DNA from: an uncultured Pelagibacteraceae bacterium
Lineage (GTDB): Bacteria; Pseudomonadota; Alphaproteobacteria; Pelagibacterales; Pelagibacteraceae
Assembly: GCA_902555585.1 (NCBI GenBank)
Contig: CACDSY010000001.1
Location: 243,965-307,964 of the forward strand
Direction of reading: 5' to 3'
DNA length: 64,000 nucleotides
Shown here: one piece after another, positions 30,590-39,285 of the stretch
Position numbering within the stretch: position 1 is the stretch's first letter
How the letters are laid out: each line of letters starts with the position of its first letter
The notes under the pieces: model-generated
Database searches by the model: none
What the model saw: the letters and a program-made list of their open reading frames with translations, nothing else
Told to the model about the DNA's origin: nothing
Position numbers and translations under genes: made by a program

Positions 30590-31663
30590 ATGAGTAATCA
30601 AACTTTAAAAAACAAAATTATTAATGGAGATTGTTTAAAGGAATTAAAAAAAATTCCTGATGAAACTTTTGATCTTATTTTTGCTGATCCCCCGTACAAT
30701 CTTCAATTAAAAAAAAAATTGAGTAGACCAGATACATCTAAAGTAGATGCTGTAGACGATAAATGGGATCAATTTGAAAGTTTTAAAAGTTATGATGAAT
30801 TTACTTTTGATTGGTTGAAAGAATGTAAGAGAATTTTAAAAAAGAATGGATCGATTTGGGTAATTGGCAGTTATCACAATATTTTTAGAGTGGGTGCTAC
30901 AATACAAGATTTAGGTTTTTGGATACTAAATGATGTAATTTGGAATAAAAATAATCCAATGCCAAATTTTAGGGGAACAAGGTTTACTAACGCACATGAA
31001 ACACTTATTTGGGCATCAAAAAGCGAGGGGTCGAAATACACTTTCAATTATCAATCATTGAAATGCTTAAATGATGACCTCCAAATGAGATCTACATGGA
31101 ACCTTCCAATCTGTAATGGCAAAGAAAGATTAAAAAATAATGGAAAAAAAGTCCATTCTACACAAAAACCAGAAGCGTTACTCCATAGAATAATATTAGC
31201 CTCATCAAATAAAAATGATTTTATATTAGATCCATTTTTAGGATCAGGTACCACGGCTGTTGTTTCTAAAAAATTAGGAAGAAAGTATTTTGGAATTGAA
31301 AAAGAAAAAAATTATTTTGATGCTACAAGAAAAAGATTAGACAATACAAATGTTATAAAAGATGAATATCTGGATACACTTCAAAATAATAGATCAAAAC
31401 CAAGAATTCCTTTTGGATCATTAGTTGAAATGGGTTTAATTAAACCTGGAACAGAAATTTACGATCAAAAAAAAAAAGTAAATGCCAAAATAATGGTAGA
31501 TGGAAGTATAAAATATCAACAATCAGAGGGTTCAATCCATAAAGTTGCAGCAAAAATTATTGGCGCAGAAAGTTGTAACGGATGGACTTTTTGGCACTAT
31601 AAATCTGGAAATTCTTTAAAACCAATTGATGATTTGAGACAAAGATTAAGGCCTTTAAATTAA
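30590..31663 (+). CDS. ccrM: CcrM-type adenine DNA methyltransferase (GANTC)
   Basis: Orphan β-class N6-adenine methyltransferase; alphaproteobacterial members methylate GANTC and tie gene expression to the cell cycle. 357 residues. Catalytic motif IV is ADPPYNLQL near residue 32. SAM motif I is LDPFLGSGTTAVV around 220, after the target recognition region with VHSTQKPEALLHR. The C-terminal RAMA-like domain (from PRIPFGSLVEMGLI to the end) is typical of CcrM. No restriction endonuclease is adjacent. Stop shares TTAA with the convergent FAD monooxygenase gene. Confidence 0.95.
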   Translation: MSNQTLKNKIINGDCLKELKKIPDETFDLIFADPPYNLQLKKKLSRPDTSKVDAVDDKWDQFESFKSYDEFTFDWLKECKRILKKNGSIWVIGSYHNIFRVGATIQDLGFWILNDVIWNKNNPMPNFRGTRFTNAHETLIWASKSEGSKYTFNYQSLKCLNDDLQMRSTWNLPICNGKERLKNNGKKVHSTQKPEALLHRIILASSNKNDFILDPFLGSGTTAVVSKKLGRKYFGIEKEKNYFDATRKRLDNTNVIKDEYLDTLQNNRSKPRIPFGSLVEMGLIKPGTEIYDQKKKVNAKIMVDGSIKYQQSEGSIHKVAAKIIGAESCNGWTFWHYKSGNSLKPIDDLRQRLRPLN

Positions 31664-32790
31664 GATCTGTAAATTTTTCCCAAGTAATTTTCAAGAAATG
31701 TTTTATTTTTTGAAAGATATTTCAAAATTTTATTTCTAATAAAAATACTAAGGGGATTTGATAAGTGAAATGAAAAATGGTTTAACTTTGATTTATGATT
31801 TATAGAAGAAATACAACGAATTCTTTCTTGATAGAATTCATTTGTACCACTCAAAATACTTTTTAATATATCGTTTGCAGTTTCAATGCTTTGGGAAGCT
31901 CCTTGAGCAAATGATGGAGGAAAAGTGAATAAAGCATCACCTGACAAAAATATATTTTTTTTATTAAGACTTGGAAAGTCGCTGCTAACGTAAACAGGAA
32001 ATGATTTCAATTCACTTAAATTTTCTAAGTTTATTTGGGATGTTTTGTGCAAACTTGATACTAAGGATGCTAAAAATTCCTCAGATTTGAATAAATCATA
32101 ATTTTTTAATTCATCTGATGATAATTTTTTTTTTATAATAGCTACAAAATTATGTTCATTATTTTGATTTACAGGATAGGTCACATAGTGACTATTTGAT
32201 CCCATGTATATTGAAATATCACTACCATGATGACCTGTTAATTTACCTCGTAGTGCAACATTAAGATTATATTTTGGACTTGTAATTTCATTCAACATTA
32301 ATGACCTTGTTTTTGAAAAAATACCATCAGAAATAATTAAATAATCAAATTCTTCGTTTTTATTATCTCCAAAAGTAACTGAAAAGCCATTTGAATTTTC
32401 TATTTTTGTTATATTTGAATTAAATTTAAATTTTTCTTTGGGTATGTTTTGAAATAAGAATTTTAGTAATGTTGATCTTTTTAGTGTTGTGTATCTATTA
32501 GAATAATCATTAAATTGTGTAAGGTCTATGTCACAGATTTTTTTTGAATTATTTGCCTGTATGAAATTAACTTTTGAAGGAAAGTTAACTTCAGATGCAG
32601 GTAGATTTTTAAACCCAATACTATTTAATAATTTTATACTATTTACTGATAATTGAATTCCATAACCTTCGAGGAAATTATAATTATCTTTTTTTTCAAA
32701 TATTTTATATTCAAAATCTTTTTTATTATTTAAAAGATTTGCAAAATATAAGCCTGATATTCCTCCACCAATAATCGCAATTTTTTTCAT
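31660..32790 (-). CDS. FAD-dependent monooxygenase (UbiH/salicylate-hydroxylase-like)
   Basis: 376 residues. N-terminal dinucleotide-binding motif IIGGGISGLYFANLL, a mid-protein DYLIISDGIFSKTR (the DG motif of group A flavin hydroxylases), and the FAD ribityl-binding GDALFTFPPSFAQGASQSIE. The class hydroxylates aromatic or quinone-like substrates with NAD(P)H and oxygen. A ubiquinone-ring hydroxylase role is possible, but the sequence does not settle it. The start is 4 bp downstream of the mutY stop, on the same strand. Confidence 0.8.
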   Translation of the reverse strand: MKKIAIIGGGISGLYFANLLNNKKDFEYKIFEKKDNYNFLEGYGIQLSVNSIKLLNSIGFKNLPASEVNFPSKVNFIQANNSKKICDIDLTQFNDYSNRYTTLKRSTLLKFLFQNIPKEKFKFNSNITKIENSNGFSVTFGDNKNEEFDYLIISDGIFSKTRSLMLNEITSPKYNLNVALRGKLTGHHGSDISIYMGSNSHYVTYPVNQNNEHNFVAIIKKKLSSDELKNYDLFKSEEFLASLVSSLHKTSQINLENLSELKSFPVYVSSDFPSLNKKNIFLSGDALFTFPPSFAQGASQSIETANDILKSILSGTNEFYQERIRCISSINHKSKLNHFSFHLSNPLSIFIRNKILKYLSKNKTFLENYLGKIYRS

Positions 32791-32794
32791 TAAT

Positions 32795-33781
32795 TTATTT
32801 GATACTATTAAGTATTTTCTTTGTAAACGAAGGTAAAGTCCAATTGCTTAAATCTTTAACATTAATAAAAAATCCATCCCTCTTTTCTGGTAAATTATTT
32901 TTCATATTTATTGCAATTCTCATATCCATATTTGACATTTTTATATTGATCCTTTTTCCTAAATGATTTTTAAATTTTGTCTTAGGTATCTCATTCATGG
33001 GGAATATAGGCATATCTTTTAAAAAGTTAAATTTTCTATTTTTTAAAAGATAGTAATTATTCTGCTTATTTTGAAAAATATTTGCTTCAAAAAACTTTTG
33101 TCTATTAAATTTATTTATTTTAATTATTTCAAAGTCATTTTTTTTAAAGGATTTACAATTTGTTGAGATGGGACATTGATAACAAAGTGGATTGGATGGT
33201 TTACATATTAATGCACCTATTTCCATTATTGCTTGAGCATAATCGTTAGCTCTAATTGTTTCTCCAAAAAAAATTTTTTTTTGGTGTAAATTTTCTTTAG
33301 AAATTTCTTTTTGTTTTTTTAAATAAAATACTCTTTTTAATATTCTTTCAACATTTCCATCTAAAGGAATTATTTTTTTATTGAAAGCAATTGCCATGAT
33401 TGCTTTAGATGTATAATCCCCTATTCCGGGGAGTGATTTTAAATCGTCCTCATTTTTTGGAAGCTGGCCCTTAAATTCACTTATAATTTGTTTTGCTGAT
33501 TTTTTGAGATTTCTGGCTCTTGAATAATACCCTAATCCTTCCCAACACTTCATCAATTTAGCATCTCTAACTCTTGATAAACTTTTTAAATCTGGGATTT
33601 TAGAAATAAAATTTTCAAAATATGGTATTACAGTTTTTACTTGTGTTTGCTGCAACATAAATTCACTGACTAGCGTAAAATATTCTTTTTGAGTCCTAGA
33701 GACTTTTTTTCGCCAAGGAAGGTCTCTTTTATTATTATCGTACCAATTCAAAATTTTATTTGGTATGTTTTGACTTGTCAT
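32795..33781 (-). CDS. mutY: A/G-specific adenine glycosylase
   Basis: Removes adenine mispaired with 8-oxoguanine. 328 residues starting MTSQNIPNKILNWYDNNKRD, which matches other MutY proteins. The helix-hairpin-helix and catalytic aspartate region LPGIGDYTSKAI … PLDGNVERIL is intact. The 4Fe-4S ligands follow the family spacing CKPSNPLCYQCPISTNC. The C-terminal Nudix-like domain is short and divergent. The start codon directly abuts the divergent dciA start (CATATG), leaving no intergenic base. Confidence 0.94.
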   Translation of the reverse strand: MTSQNIPNKILNWYDNNKRDLPWRKKVSRTQKEYFTLVSEFMLQQTQVKTVIPYFENFISKIPDLKSLSRVRDAKLMKCWEGLGYYSRARNLKKSAKQIISEFKGQLPKNEDDLKSLPGIGDYTSKAIMAIAFNKKIIPLDGNVERILKRVFYLKKQKEISKENLHQKKIFFGETIRANDYAQAIMEIGALICKPSNPLCYQCPISTNCKSFKKNDFEIIKINKFNRQKFFEANIFQNKQNNYYLLKNRKFNFLKDMPIFPMNEIPKTKFKNHLGKRINIKMSNMDMRIAINMKNNLPEKRDGFFINVKDLSNWTLPSFTKKILNSIK

Positions 33782-34261
33782 ATGAATTTTAAATATAATA
33801 CTAAGCAGAGAACTAAATCTGTTCAAGGACTAAGATCTTTTAAAGATACTTTGCCCCAAGAAGCCAAAAGGATATTGAATAAAAAAGGTCAAATTTATTC
33901 AAATACTTTGGATAATTGGAAATTTCTTGTTGGCAAAGAATTATTTAATGTATCCTACCCAAGATCATATAAAAATTCTAAATTAAATGGGAGCTGTTTA
34001 AATATAATGGTAAAAAGAGGAAATGAAGTAGATTTAGAATACTCTAAGAAAGAAATAATAAAAAAAATTAATATATTTTTTGGTTATAATGTAGTCGATG
34101 ATATTAAATTAAAAACTTTTGAGGGAGAGTTTGAAAAAAATAAAGAAAACAAAATAAATAATGCGACAAAAAGCAAAAATATTAAGCAGATAACCAATAT
34201 TAAGAATGATAAAATCAAAAAATCTTTGTTAGAATTAAATAAAATATTTAAGTCAAGATGA
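33782..34261 (+). CDS. dciA: DciA-like DUF721 protein (replicative helicase loader)
   Basis: 159 residues. The DUF721/DciA core is recognisable as LDNWKFLVGKELFNVSYP, then SCLNIMVKRGNEVDLEY and INIFFGYNVVDDIKLKTF. DciA interacts with the DnaB helicase in bacteria lacking DnaC/DnaI. The N-terminus is basic and the C-terminal third is Lys/Asn-rich. The mutY–dciA–dsbA–smc order is typical of alphaproteobacteria. The ATG at 33782 abuts the mutY start; an earlier in-frame start exists inside mutY but is not supported by the family. Confidence 0.8.
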   Translation: MNFKYNTKQRTKSVQGLRSFKDTLPQEAKRILNKKGQIYSNTLDNWKFLVGKELFNVSYPRSYKNSKLNGSCLNIMVKRGNEVDLEYSKKEIIKKINIFFGYNVVDDIKLKTFEGEFEKNKENKINNATKSKNIKQITNIKNDKIKKSLLELNKIFKSR

Positions 34262-34839
34262 AAAAAATACTAATACAGACAATTATAATTTCATTATTTT
34301 TTCTAATACATAATGCTAAAGCAAATATTAAATCGATTAGTGAAGGCAATGTCGATGCAAAAGTAAAACTTATAGTTTTTGAATCTTTAACATGTAGTCA
34401 TTGTGCAGATTTCCATAAAAATGTTTACCCGAGCTTAAAAACTGATTTTATAGATAAAGGTTTAATTTTTATCGAATTTAGAAATTTTCCATTAGATATG
34501 GCTGCATTTAATGCATCAAAAATAGCTCATTGTAAGAACGATGGAAATTCAGAAATACTTCATCATTTATATAAAAATCAAAGTAGCTGGGTAAGAGGAA
34601 GTACTATTGAAGATCTCAACAAAAATCTAAAGAAGGTAATTCAAGAATCAAATTTTAAATTAGATTTTAATAAATGCATAGCAGACTCAAAAATTGAAGA
34701 TTTTATTTTAGAAGACCGAATCAACGGAGCTAAAAACTACAAAATAGAGGCAACACCAACACTTATAATCAATGGTGAAAAGTTCGAAAATACATCCAAC
34801 TACAAAAAATTAAAAAAATATATAGAAAAACTGATATAA
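34258..34839 (+). CDS. DsbA-family periplasmic thiol oxidoreductase
   Basis: 193 residues. Signal peptide about 1–22 (LIQTIIISLFFLIHNAKA). Thioredoxin-like active site CSHC in LTCSHCADFH, and cis-proline loop ATPTLIING near residue 168. It likely forms or reshuffles disulfides in exported proteins. ATGA overlap with dciA and 8 bp before smc; the dsbA–smc order is conserved in alphaproteobacteria although the functions are unrelated. Confidence 0.88.
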   Translation: MKKILIQTIIISLFFLIHNAKANIKSISEGNVDAKVKLIVFESLTCSHCADFHKNVYPSLKTDFIDKGLIFIEFRNFPLDMAAFNASKIAHCKNDGNSEILHHLYKNQSSWVRGSTIEDLNKNLKKVIQESNFKLDFNKCIADSKIEDFILEDRINGAKNYKIEATPTLIINGEKFENTSNYKKLKKYIEKLI

Positions 34840-34847
34840 GTCATTGA

Positions 34848-37421
34848 ATGGAGTTTAAAAAAATCCAATTAAATGGCTTTAAGTCTTTTGCAGAAAGAAC
34901 TAACTTTTTAATTGAAAAAGGCCTTACAGGAATTGTTGGGCCTAACGGATGTGGCAAGTCAAACATAGTTGAATCTCTTAGATGGTGCATGGGAGAAACT
35001 TCAGCGAAAAGTATGAGGGGTTCTGGAATGGAGGATGTAATATTTTCAGGTACATCAAATAAACCATCAAAAAATATTGCTGAAGTAGTTTTAAGTTTAA
35101 ACAATGATAGCAAAGATGGACCACACCAATACAATGATCTAGAAGAAATAGAAATTCGTAGAAAGATTGAGAAAGATAAAGGATCAAAGTTTTACATAAA
35201 CAACAAAGAAGTTAGAGCTAAAGATGCACAAATGTTTTTTGCAGATTTGTCTACTGGGGCTCATTCACCATCATTGATCAGTCAAGGCAGGATCGGGGCA
35301 TTAGTTACAGCAAAACCATCTGATAGAAGAGCTATACTTGAAGAAGCTGCTGGAATAGCTGGTTTGCATGTTAGAAGGCATGAGGCAGAAATTAGATTAG
35401 GAGCAGCAGAAAATAATTTAAAGAGAGCAGACGAACTTAGAAGACAACAAGAAAAACAATTAGCAAATTTAGAAAAACAAGCTGAGGAAGCTGCAAAGTA
35501 TAAATTAATTTCCGAAGAAATAAAAAAAGTTGAGGCAGGACTTTATTATTTAAGACTTAGAGAAATTGATAAAGAAATCACTTTAGAAAATGAAGTAAAT
35601 AATGAGGCTGATGGGAAAGTAGAAGAATTTAATAAAGAAATTGAAGAACTAGAAACTAAAATTAAAAATGAACTTGAAAGAGTAGAGCCAATAAGACAAA
35701 AAAATATTGAAAATTTGTCTAAGATTCAGAGATTAAACCTTGAGCTGAAAGCTTTAGATGAGGAAAGTACTAGAATAAATGATGAAATAGATACAATAAA
35801 AAGTTCTATAAAAGTTATAGATGAGGACATAGATAGAGAAAAAAGCATTGTAATCGATGCAAATTCTAACGAAAAAAGATTAAAAGAGGAAAGAAATATC
35901 TTAATTGATACAGATTCAAAATATTATGAAACAGAAAAACTTTCTAATCAAGACCTGGAAAACTCTAAATCAAAATTAAAAAGTGAACAAAATAGAATGG
36001 ATGCATTATTAGAGAGTATCAGTGCTGAAACTTTGCAAAAAAATAATGAAATTATTAGCAACATAAAAAGTCAAATTGAAGAGGTTAAAAAACTAATTTC
36101 AGAAAATAGAAATCATCAGACAATAAAAATTTTAGATGAATGTATAATAAACTTGTCCTATTTGACTATGAAAGTTAAAGAAGTTGAGAATGATAATGTG
36201 ATTTCAACTCTAACATCAAAAAGTGATCAAATAAAAAAATTACAGGATGATTATGCTGAAACTTATAGTAAAAACCAAAGTATAAAAAAAGAGTCTGTTA
36301 AAAGAAAAGAACGAATAAGTATAATTGATCAGGAGTTTGAAAGCTGGCAAAATCTATTAAAAAATTCTGAAAAAATGGTTAATGAACTTAATACTAGAAA
36401 AAATAAACTTGTAGAAAAATTGAATGGTTTAGAAAAACAACCTCAATCTCAAGCAGAAAAAAAAGGAAAGATTTCCGAAAACTTAAGAATTTCAGATAAT
36501 GAAAAAAATGAAAATGAAATTTTAGTTGAAAAAATTGATAATAATATTGCTGAAATTAGAGTTCAATTAAATAATACAAAAGAAAGTTCAATAGAAATTA
36601 GAGAGAAGAAAGCTAGCTCAGGAGCTACAATTGAAGGTTTAAATAAAAGAAGAAATGATCTTTTGGAAAGAGTTATGACAGAGTTGAATATAGAAGAAGA
36701 CAACATACTTAATTATTCAAATCTTGAAAAACATGCTGAATTTCCTGACTTAGTTACTCAAGAAGAGTTACTAGATGAAAAAAAGAGAGAAAGAGAGAAG
36801 CTTGGATCTGTAAACTTAAGAGCAGATGATGAAACTGAAAAATATAAAACTGAAATAAAAAAAATGGAACAGGATAGACAAGATCTTGTTACAGCAATAT
36901 TAAAATTGAAGGAAAGCATAACAGAACTTAATCAAAAAGGTCGAGAAAGATTGTTAGATGCTTTTGAAAGAGTGAATAGAAAATTTAATGAGGTTTACAC
37001 AAAATTATTTAATGGAGGTAGCGCTAAATTAGAACTAGTAGACTCTGATGATCCACTAGATGCTGGTTTGGAGATGCTAGTAAGTCCTCCAGGAAAAAGA
37101 CTTCAGTCGATTACTCTGCTTTCAGGTGGTGAGCAGGCTTTGACAGCATTATCACTTATATTTGCAGTATTTCTTACTAACCCATCCCCTATTTGTGTTT
37201 TAGATGAAGTAGACGCTCCACTAGATGATGCAAATGTAACAAGATTTTGCAATCTATTAAATGAACTGACAAAGATTACTTCTACAAGATTTATAATAGT
37301 GACCCACCATGCGTTAACTATGTCAAAAATGGATAGATTATATGGGGTTACAATGCCAGAGAAAGGAATAAGTCAACTAGTTGCTGTTGATCTTCAAAAA
37401 GCTGAGAGCATGGTAGCTTAG
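34848..37421 (+). CDS. smc: SMC-family chromosome segregation ATPase, short, no evident hinge
   Basis: 857 residues, against about 1150 for usual alphaproteobacterial SMC. The N-head has Walker A GPNGCGKSN at 31–39 and SLISQGRIGALVTAKPSDRR near 142–161. The C-head has LGSVNLRADDE (652–662), signature LLSGGEQ (757–763) and Walker B ICVLDEVDAPLDD (782–794), so the ATPase looks intact. The arms run from about 175 to 645. Where a Gly-rich hinge of roughly 130–150 residues should follow residue 390, there is only about 80 residues of charged helical sequence without hinge glycines or a CxxC hook. The coil pattern resumes at ESWQNLLKN (498). Dimerisation must differ from canonical SMC or be lost. 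Confidence 0.9.
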   Translation: MEFKKIQLNGFKSFAERTNFLIEKGLTGIVGPNGCGKSNIVESLRWCMGETSAKSMRGSGMEDVIFSGTSNKPSKNIAEVVLSLNNDSKDGPHQYNDLEEIEIRRKIEKDKGSKFYINNKEVRAKDAQMFFADLSTGAHSPSLISQGRIGALVTAKPSDRRAILEEAAGIAGLHVRRHEAEIRLGAAENNLKRADELRRQQEKQLANLEKQAEEAAKYKLISEEIKKVEAGLYYLRLREIDKEITLENEVNNEADGKVEEFNKEIEELETKIKNELERVEPIRQKNIENLSKIQRLNLELKALDEESTRINDEIDTIKSSIKVIDEDIDREKSIVIDANSNEKRLKEERNILIDTDSKYYETEKLSNQDLENSKSKLKSEQNRMDALLESISAETLQKNNEIISNIKSQIEEVKKLISENRNHQTIKILDECIINLSYLTMKVKEVENDNVISTLTSKSDQIKKLQDDYAETYSKNQSIKKESVKRKERISIIDQEFESWQNLLKNSEKMVNELNTRKNKLVEKLNGLEKQPQSQAEKKGKISENLRISDNEKNENEILVEKIDNNIAEIRVQLNNTKESSIEIREKKASSGATIEGLNKRRNDLLERVMTELNIEEDNILNYSNLEKHAEFPDLVTQEELLDEKKREREKLGSVNLRADDETEKYKTEIKKMEQDRQDLVTAILKLKESITELNQKGRERLLDAFERVNRKFNEVYTKLFNGGSAKLELVDSDDPLDAGLEMLVSPPGKRLQSITLLSGGEQALTALSLIFAVFLTNPSPICVLDEVDAPLDDANVTRFCNLLNELTKITSTRFIIVTHHALTMSKMDRLYGVTMPEKGISQLVAVDLQKAESMVA

Positions 37422-37425
37422 GCTA

Positions 37426-37701
37426 ATGGAAGAGGAAGATTTTAAAACTCGCCTTAAAAGTGCAAAAAATAAAGCAAAATCCAAATATTCTGAGAGTAAA
37501 GAACCCTCATCATCAGGGATGGGTCATGCTTTTAAAATGAGTACAGAATTAGTTGCTGCAGTGGCTGTTGGGACAATTATTGGGTTTATTTTAGACAATT
37601 GGTTTGGTACTAAGCCATGGTTAATTTTAATATTTTTTTTTGTAGGAGTAATTGCAGGAATAACGAATGTAATTAAATCAGCAAAAAAAATGCAAAAATA
37701 A
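37426..37701 (+). CDS. atpI: AtpI/AtpZ-like F0F1 ATP synthase assembly protein
   Basis: 91 residues. A charged, Ser/Lys-rich N-terminus of about 35 residues precedes two membrane helices (VAAVAVGTIIGFILDNWFG and LILIFFFVGVIAGI) joined by a KPW-containing turn. AtpI/AtpZ proteins help assemble the c-ring and may carry Mg2+ or Ca2+. Starts 4 bp after smc and lies 13 bp before atpB; first gene of the F0 operon. Confidence 0.88.
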   Translation: MEEEDFKTRLKSAKNKAKSKYSESKEPSSSGMGHAFKMSTELVAAVAVGTIIGFILDNWFGTKPWLILIFFFVGVIAGITNVIKSAKKMQK

Positions 37702-37714
37702 ATAAGAGAATATA

Positions 37715-38449
37715 ATGGCATCAAATCCAATGTACCAATTCAATGTTTATCGGATTGGTCCGGAAATAAAGTTAGGCGCAGTTGACATTTCTTTCACTAA
37801 TGCAAGCTTGTTTATGGTCATTAGTTCTTTAGCTATTTTGATAATTTTTAATCTTGGAGCAAAGAAAAAAACTCTAATACCTGATAAACTTCAATTACTG
37901 TCAGAATTGAGTTATTCCTTTGTAGCCAAAATGATTAGTGACACAGCAGGATCAAAAGCAAAACCGTACTTTTCATTAATTTTTTCACTTTTTATGTTTG
38001 TGCTTTTTTGTAACATGTTCGGAATGATACCTTACGCATTTACAGTGACTAGCCATATTATAGTTACATTTGTGTTGGCAGCATTTATTTTCATCGGAGT
38101 TACAATAATTGGGTTCATGAAACATGGGTTCGGATATTTAAAATTGTTTGTACCAAGTGGAGTTCCAATGGTTTTGCTTCCATTAATTGTGGTTATTGAA
38201 ATTATTTCGTATTTAAGTAGACCGATTAGTTTATCTGTAAGATTGTTTGCCAATATGATGGCTGGTCACACAATGATGAAGGTATTTGGAGGCTTTGTTA
38301 TAAGCTTAGGAATTGTAGGTGGATGGCTTCCACTTAGTTTTTCGGTTGCACTTACGGGTTTGGAGATACTAGTTGCTTTTCTTCAAGCGTATGTATTTGC
38401 AATTTTAACATGCATTTATTTAAATGATGCATTAAATCTACACCATTAA
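37715..38449 (+). CDS. atpB: ATP synthase F0 subunit a
   Basis: 244 residues, five to six membrane helices. The essential stator arginine is in the helix SLSVRLFANMMAGHTMM, and the last helix region GLEILVAFLQAYVFAILTCIYL matches the proton half-channel. Forms the proton path with the c-ring. Genes for F1 (δ, α, γ, β, ε) are not here, as expected for alphaproteobacteria, where the F0 and F1 operons are separate. Confidence 0.97.
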   Translation: MASNPMYQFNVYRIGPEIKLGAVDISFTNASLFMVISSLAILIIFNLGAKKKTLIPDKLQLLSELSYSFVAKMISDTAGSKAKPYFSLIFSLFMFVLFCNMFGMIPYAFTVTSHIIVTFVLAAFIFIGVTIIGFMKHGFGYLKLFVPSGVPMVLLPLIVVIEIISYLSRPISLSVRLFANMMAGHTMMKVFGGFVISLGIVGGWLPLSFSVALTGLEILVAFLQAYVFAILTCIYLNDALNLHH

Positions 38450-38456
38450 TAAAAAA

Positions 38457-38462
38457 AGGAGG
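38457..38462 (+). promoter_or_regulatory. Strong Shine–Dalgarno for atpE
   Basis: A full AGGAGG lies 4 nt before the atpE ATG. Most genes in this window lack a recognisable Shine–Dalgarno, so this one stands out and fits the need for many copies of subunit c. Confidence 0.8.
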
Positions 38463-38466
38463 AAAA

Positions 38467-38694
38467 ATGGAATTAGAAGCAGCAAAAATGATAGGAGCAG
38501 GATTAGCGGCTATCGCACTAGCAGGTGCGGGAGTTGGAATAGGAATTATCTTTGGTAATTACTTATCTGGTGCTATGAGAAATCCATCTGCAGCTCAAAA
38601 ACAATTCCCTAACTTGTTATTAGGATTTGCTTTAGCTGAAGCGACAGGATTGTTCGGACTAGTAGTTGCGTTGATTATTTTATTTGCATTTTAG
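38467..38694 (+). CDS. atpE: ATP synthase F0 subunit c
   Basis: 75 residues, two membrane helices. The polar loop is RNPSAAQKQF. The ion-carrying glutamate is in FALAEATGLFGLV; no sodium-binding pattern is evident, so a proton ring is likely. Preceded by a perfect AGGAGG. atpF' follows after 3 bp. Confidence 0.97.
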   Translation: MELEAAKMIGAGLAAIALAGAGVGIGIIFGNYLSGAMRNPSAAQKQFPNLLLGFALAEATGLFGLVVALIILFAF

Positions 38695-38697
38695 TTA

Positions 38698-39285
38698 ATG
38701 TTAAAAAAAATAGTCATTTTATTATTTGTTACATGCTTTGCATGTTTTAAAACAGTATTTGCTGCTGAAAGTGGTGGTATGCCTCAACTTAATCCAGAGT
38801 TTTGGATTTCTCAAATCTTCTGGCTTATCATCACGTTTGGAATACTTTTTATTGTTTTAACTAAAGTTATATTGCCTAAGATTAGCGATAACTTAGAAAC
38901 TAGAAAATCACAAATACTTGAAAATATTGAGACAGCAGATAAGCAAAAAGCTGAAAGTCAAAAAAAAATTGACGAATATGAAAAGATTATTTTAGACAGT
39001 AAACTAAAAGCTAAAAGTTACTTTAATGAGGCTAGAGAAAAGATTTTAGATGATATCAATAAAAAAAGAGCTGCATTAGAGAAAGATCTTGATGAAGAAA
39101 TAGATGAAGTAGAAAAGGAATTATCTGATCTAAAGAATAAATCAGGAGAAAAAATAAATAAAATAGCAGCTGAAACATCAGCTGAATTAATAAAAGAGCT
39201 AATTGGTGAAGAAGTAAATAGTAGCAGCATAGCAGCAATTGTGAAAGACCAATCAAAAATAAAAAGAGAGAGAAAAGATGTTTGA
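38698..39285 (+). CDS. atpF': ATP synthase F0 subunit b'
   Basis: 195 residues. N-terminal hydrophobic segment that may be a signal-like extension ending near AAESGG, then a membrane helix FWISQIFWLIITFGILFIVL and a long charged coiled coil, the peripheral stalk. Pairs with the next b-type subunit as a heterodimer, as in photosynthetic and other alphaproteobacteria. Overlaps the next gene by 8 bp. Assignment of b' versus b follows gene order and the longer N-terminus. Confidence 0.88.
   Translation: MLKKIVILLFVTCFACFKTVFAAESGGMPQLNPEFWISQIFWLIITFGILFIVLTKVILPKISDNLETRKSQILENIETADKQKAESQKKIDEYEKIILDSKLKAKSYFNEAREKILDDINKKRAALEKDLDEEIDEVEKELSDLKNKSGEKINKIAAETSAELIKELIGEEVNSSSIAAIVKDQSKIKRERKDV

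Noticed and set aside
34841..35187. Two open frames on the minus strand over the smc start
   Set aside because: They lie opposite the conserved SMC N-terminal head and show no recognisable protein features.
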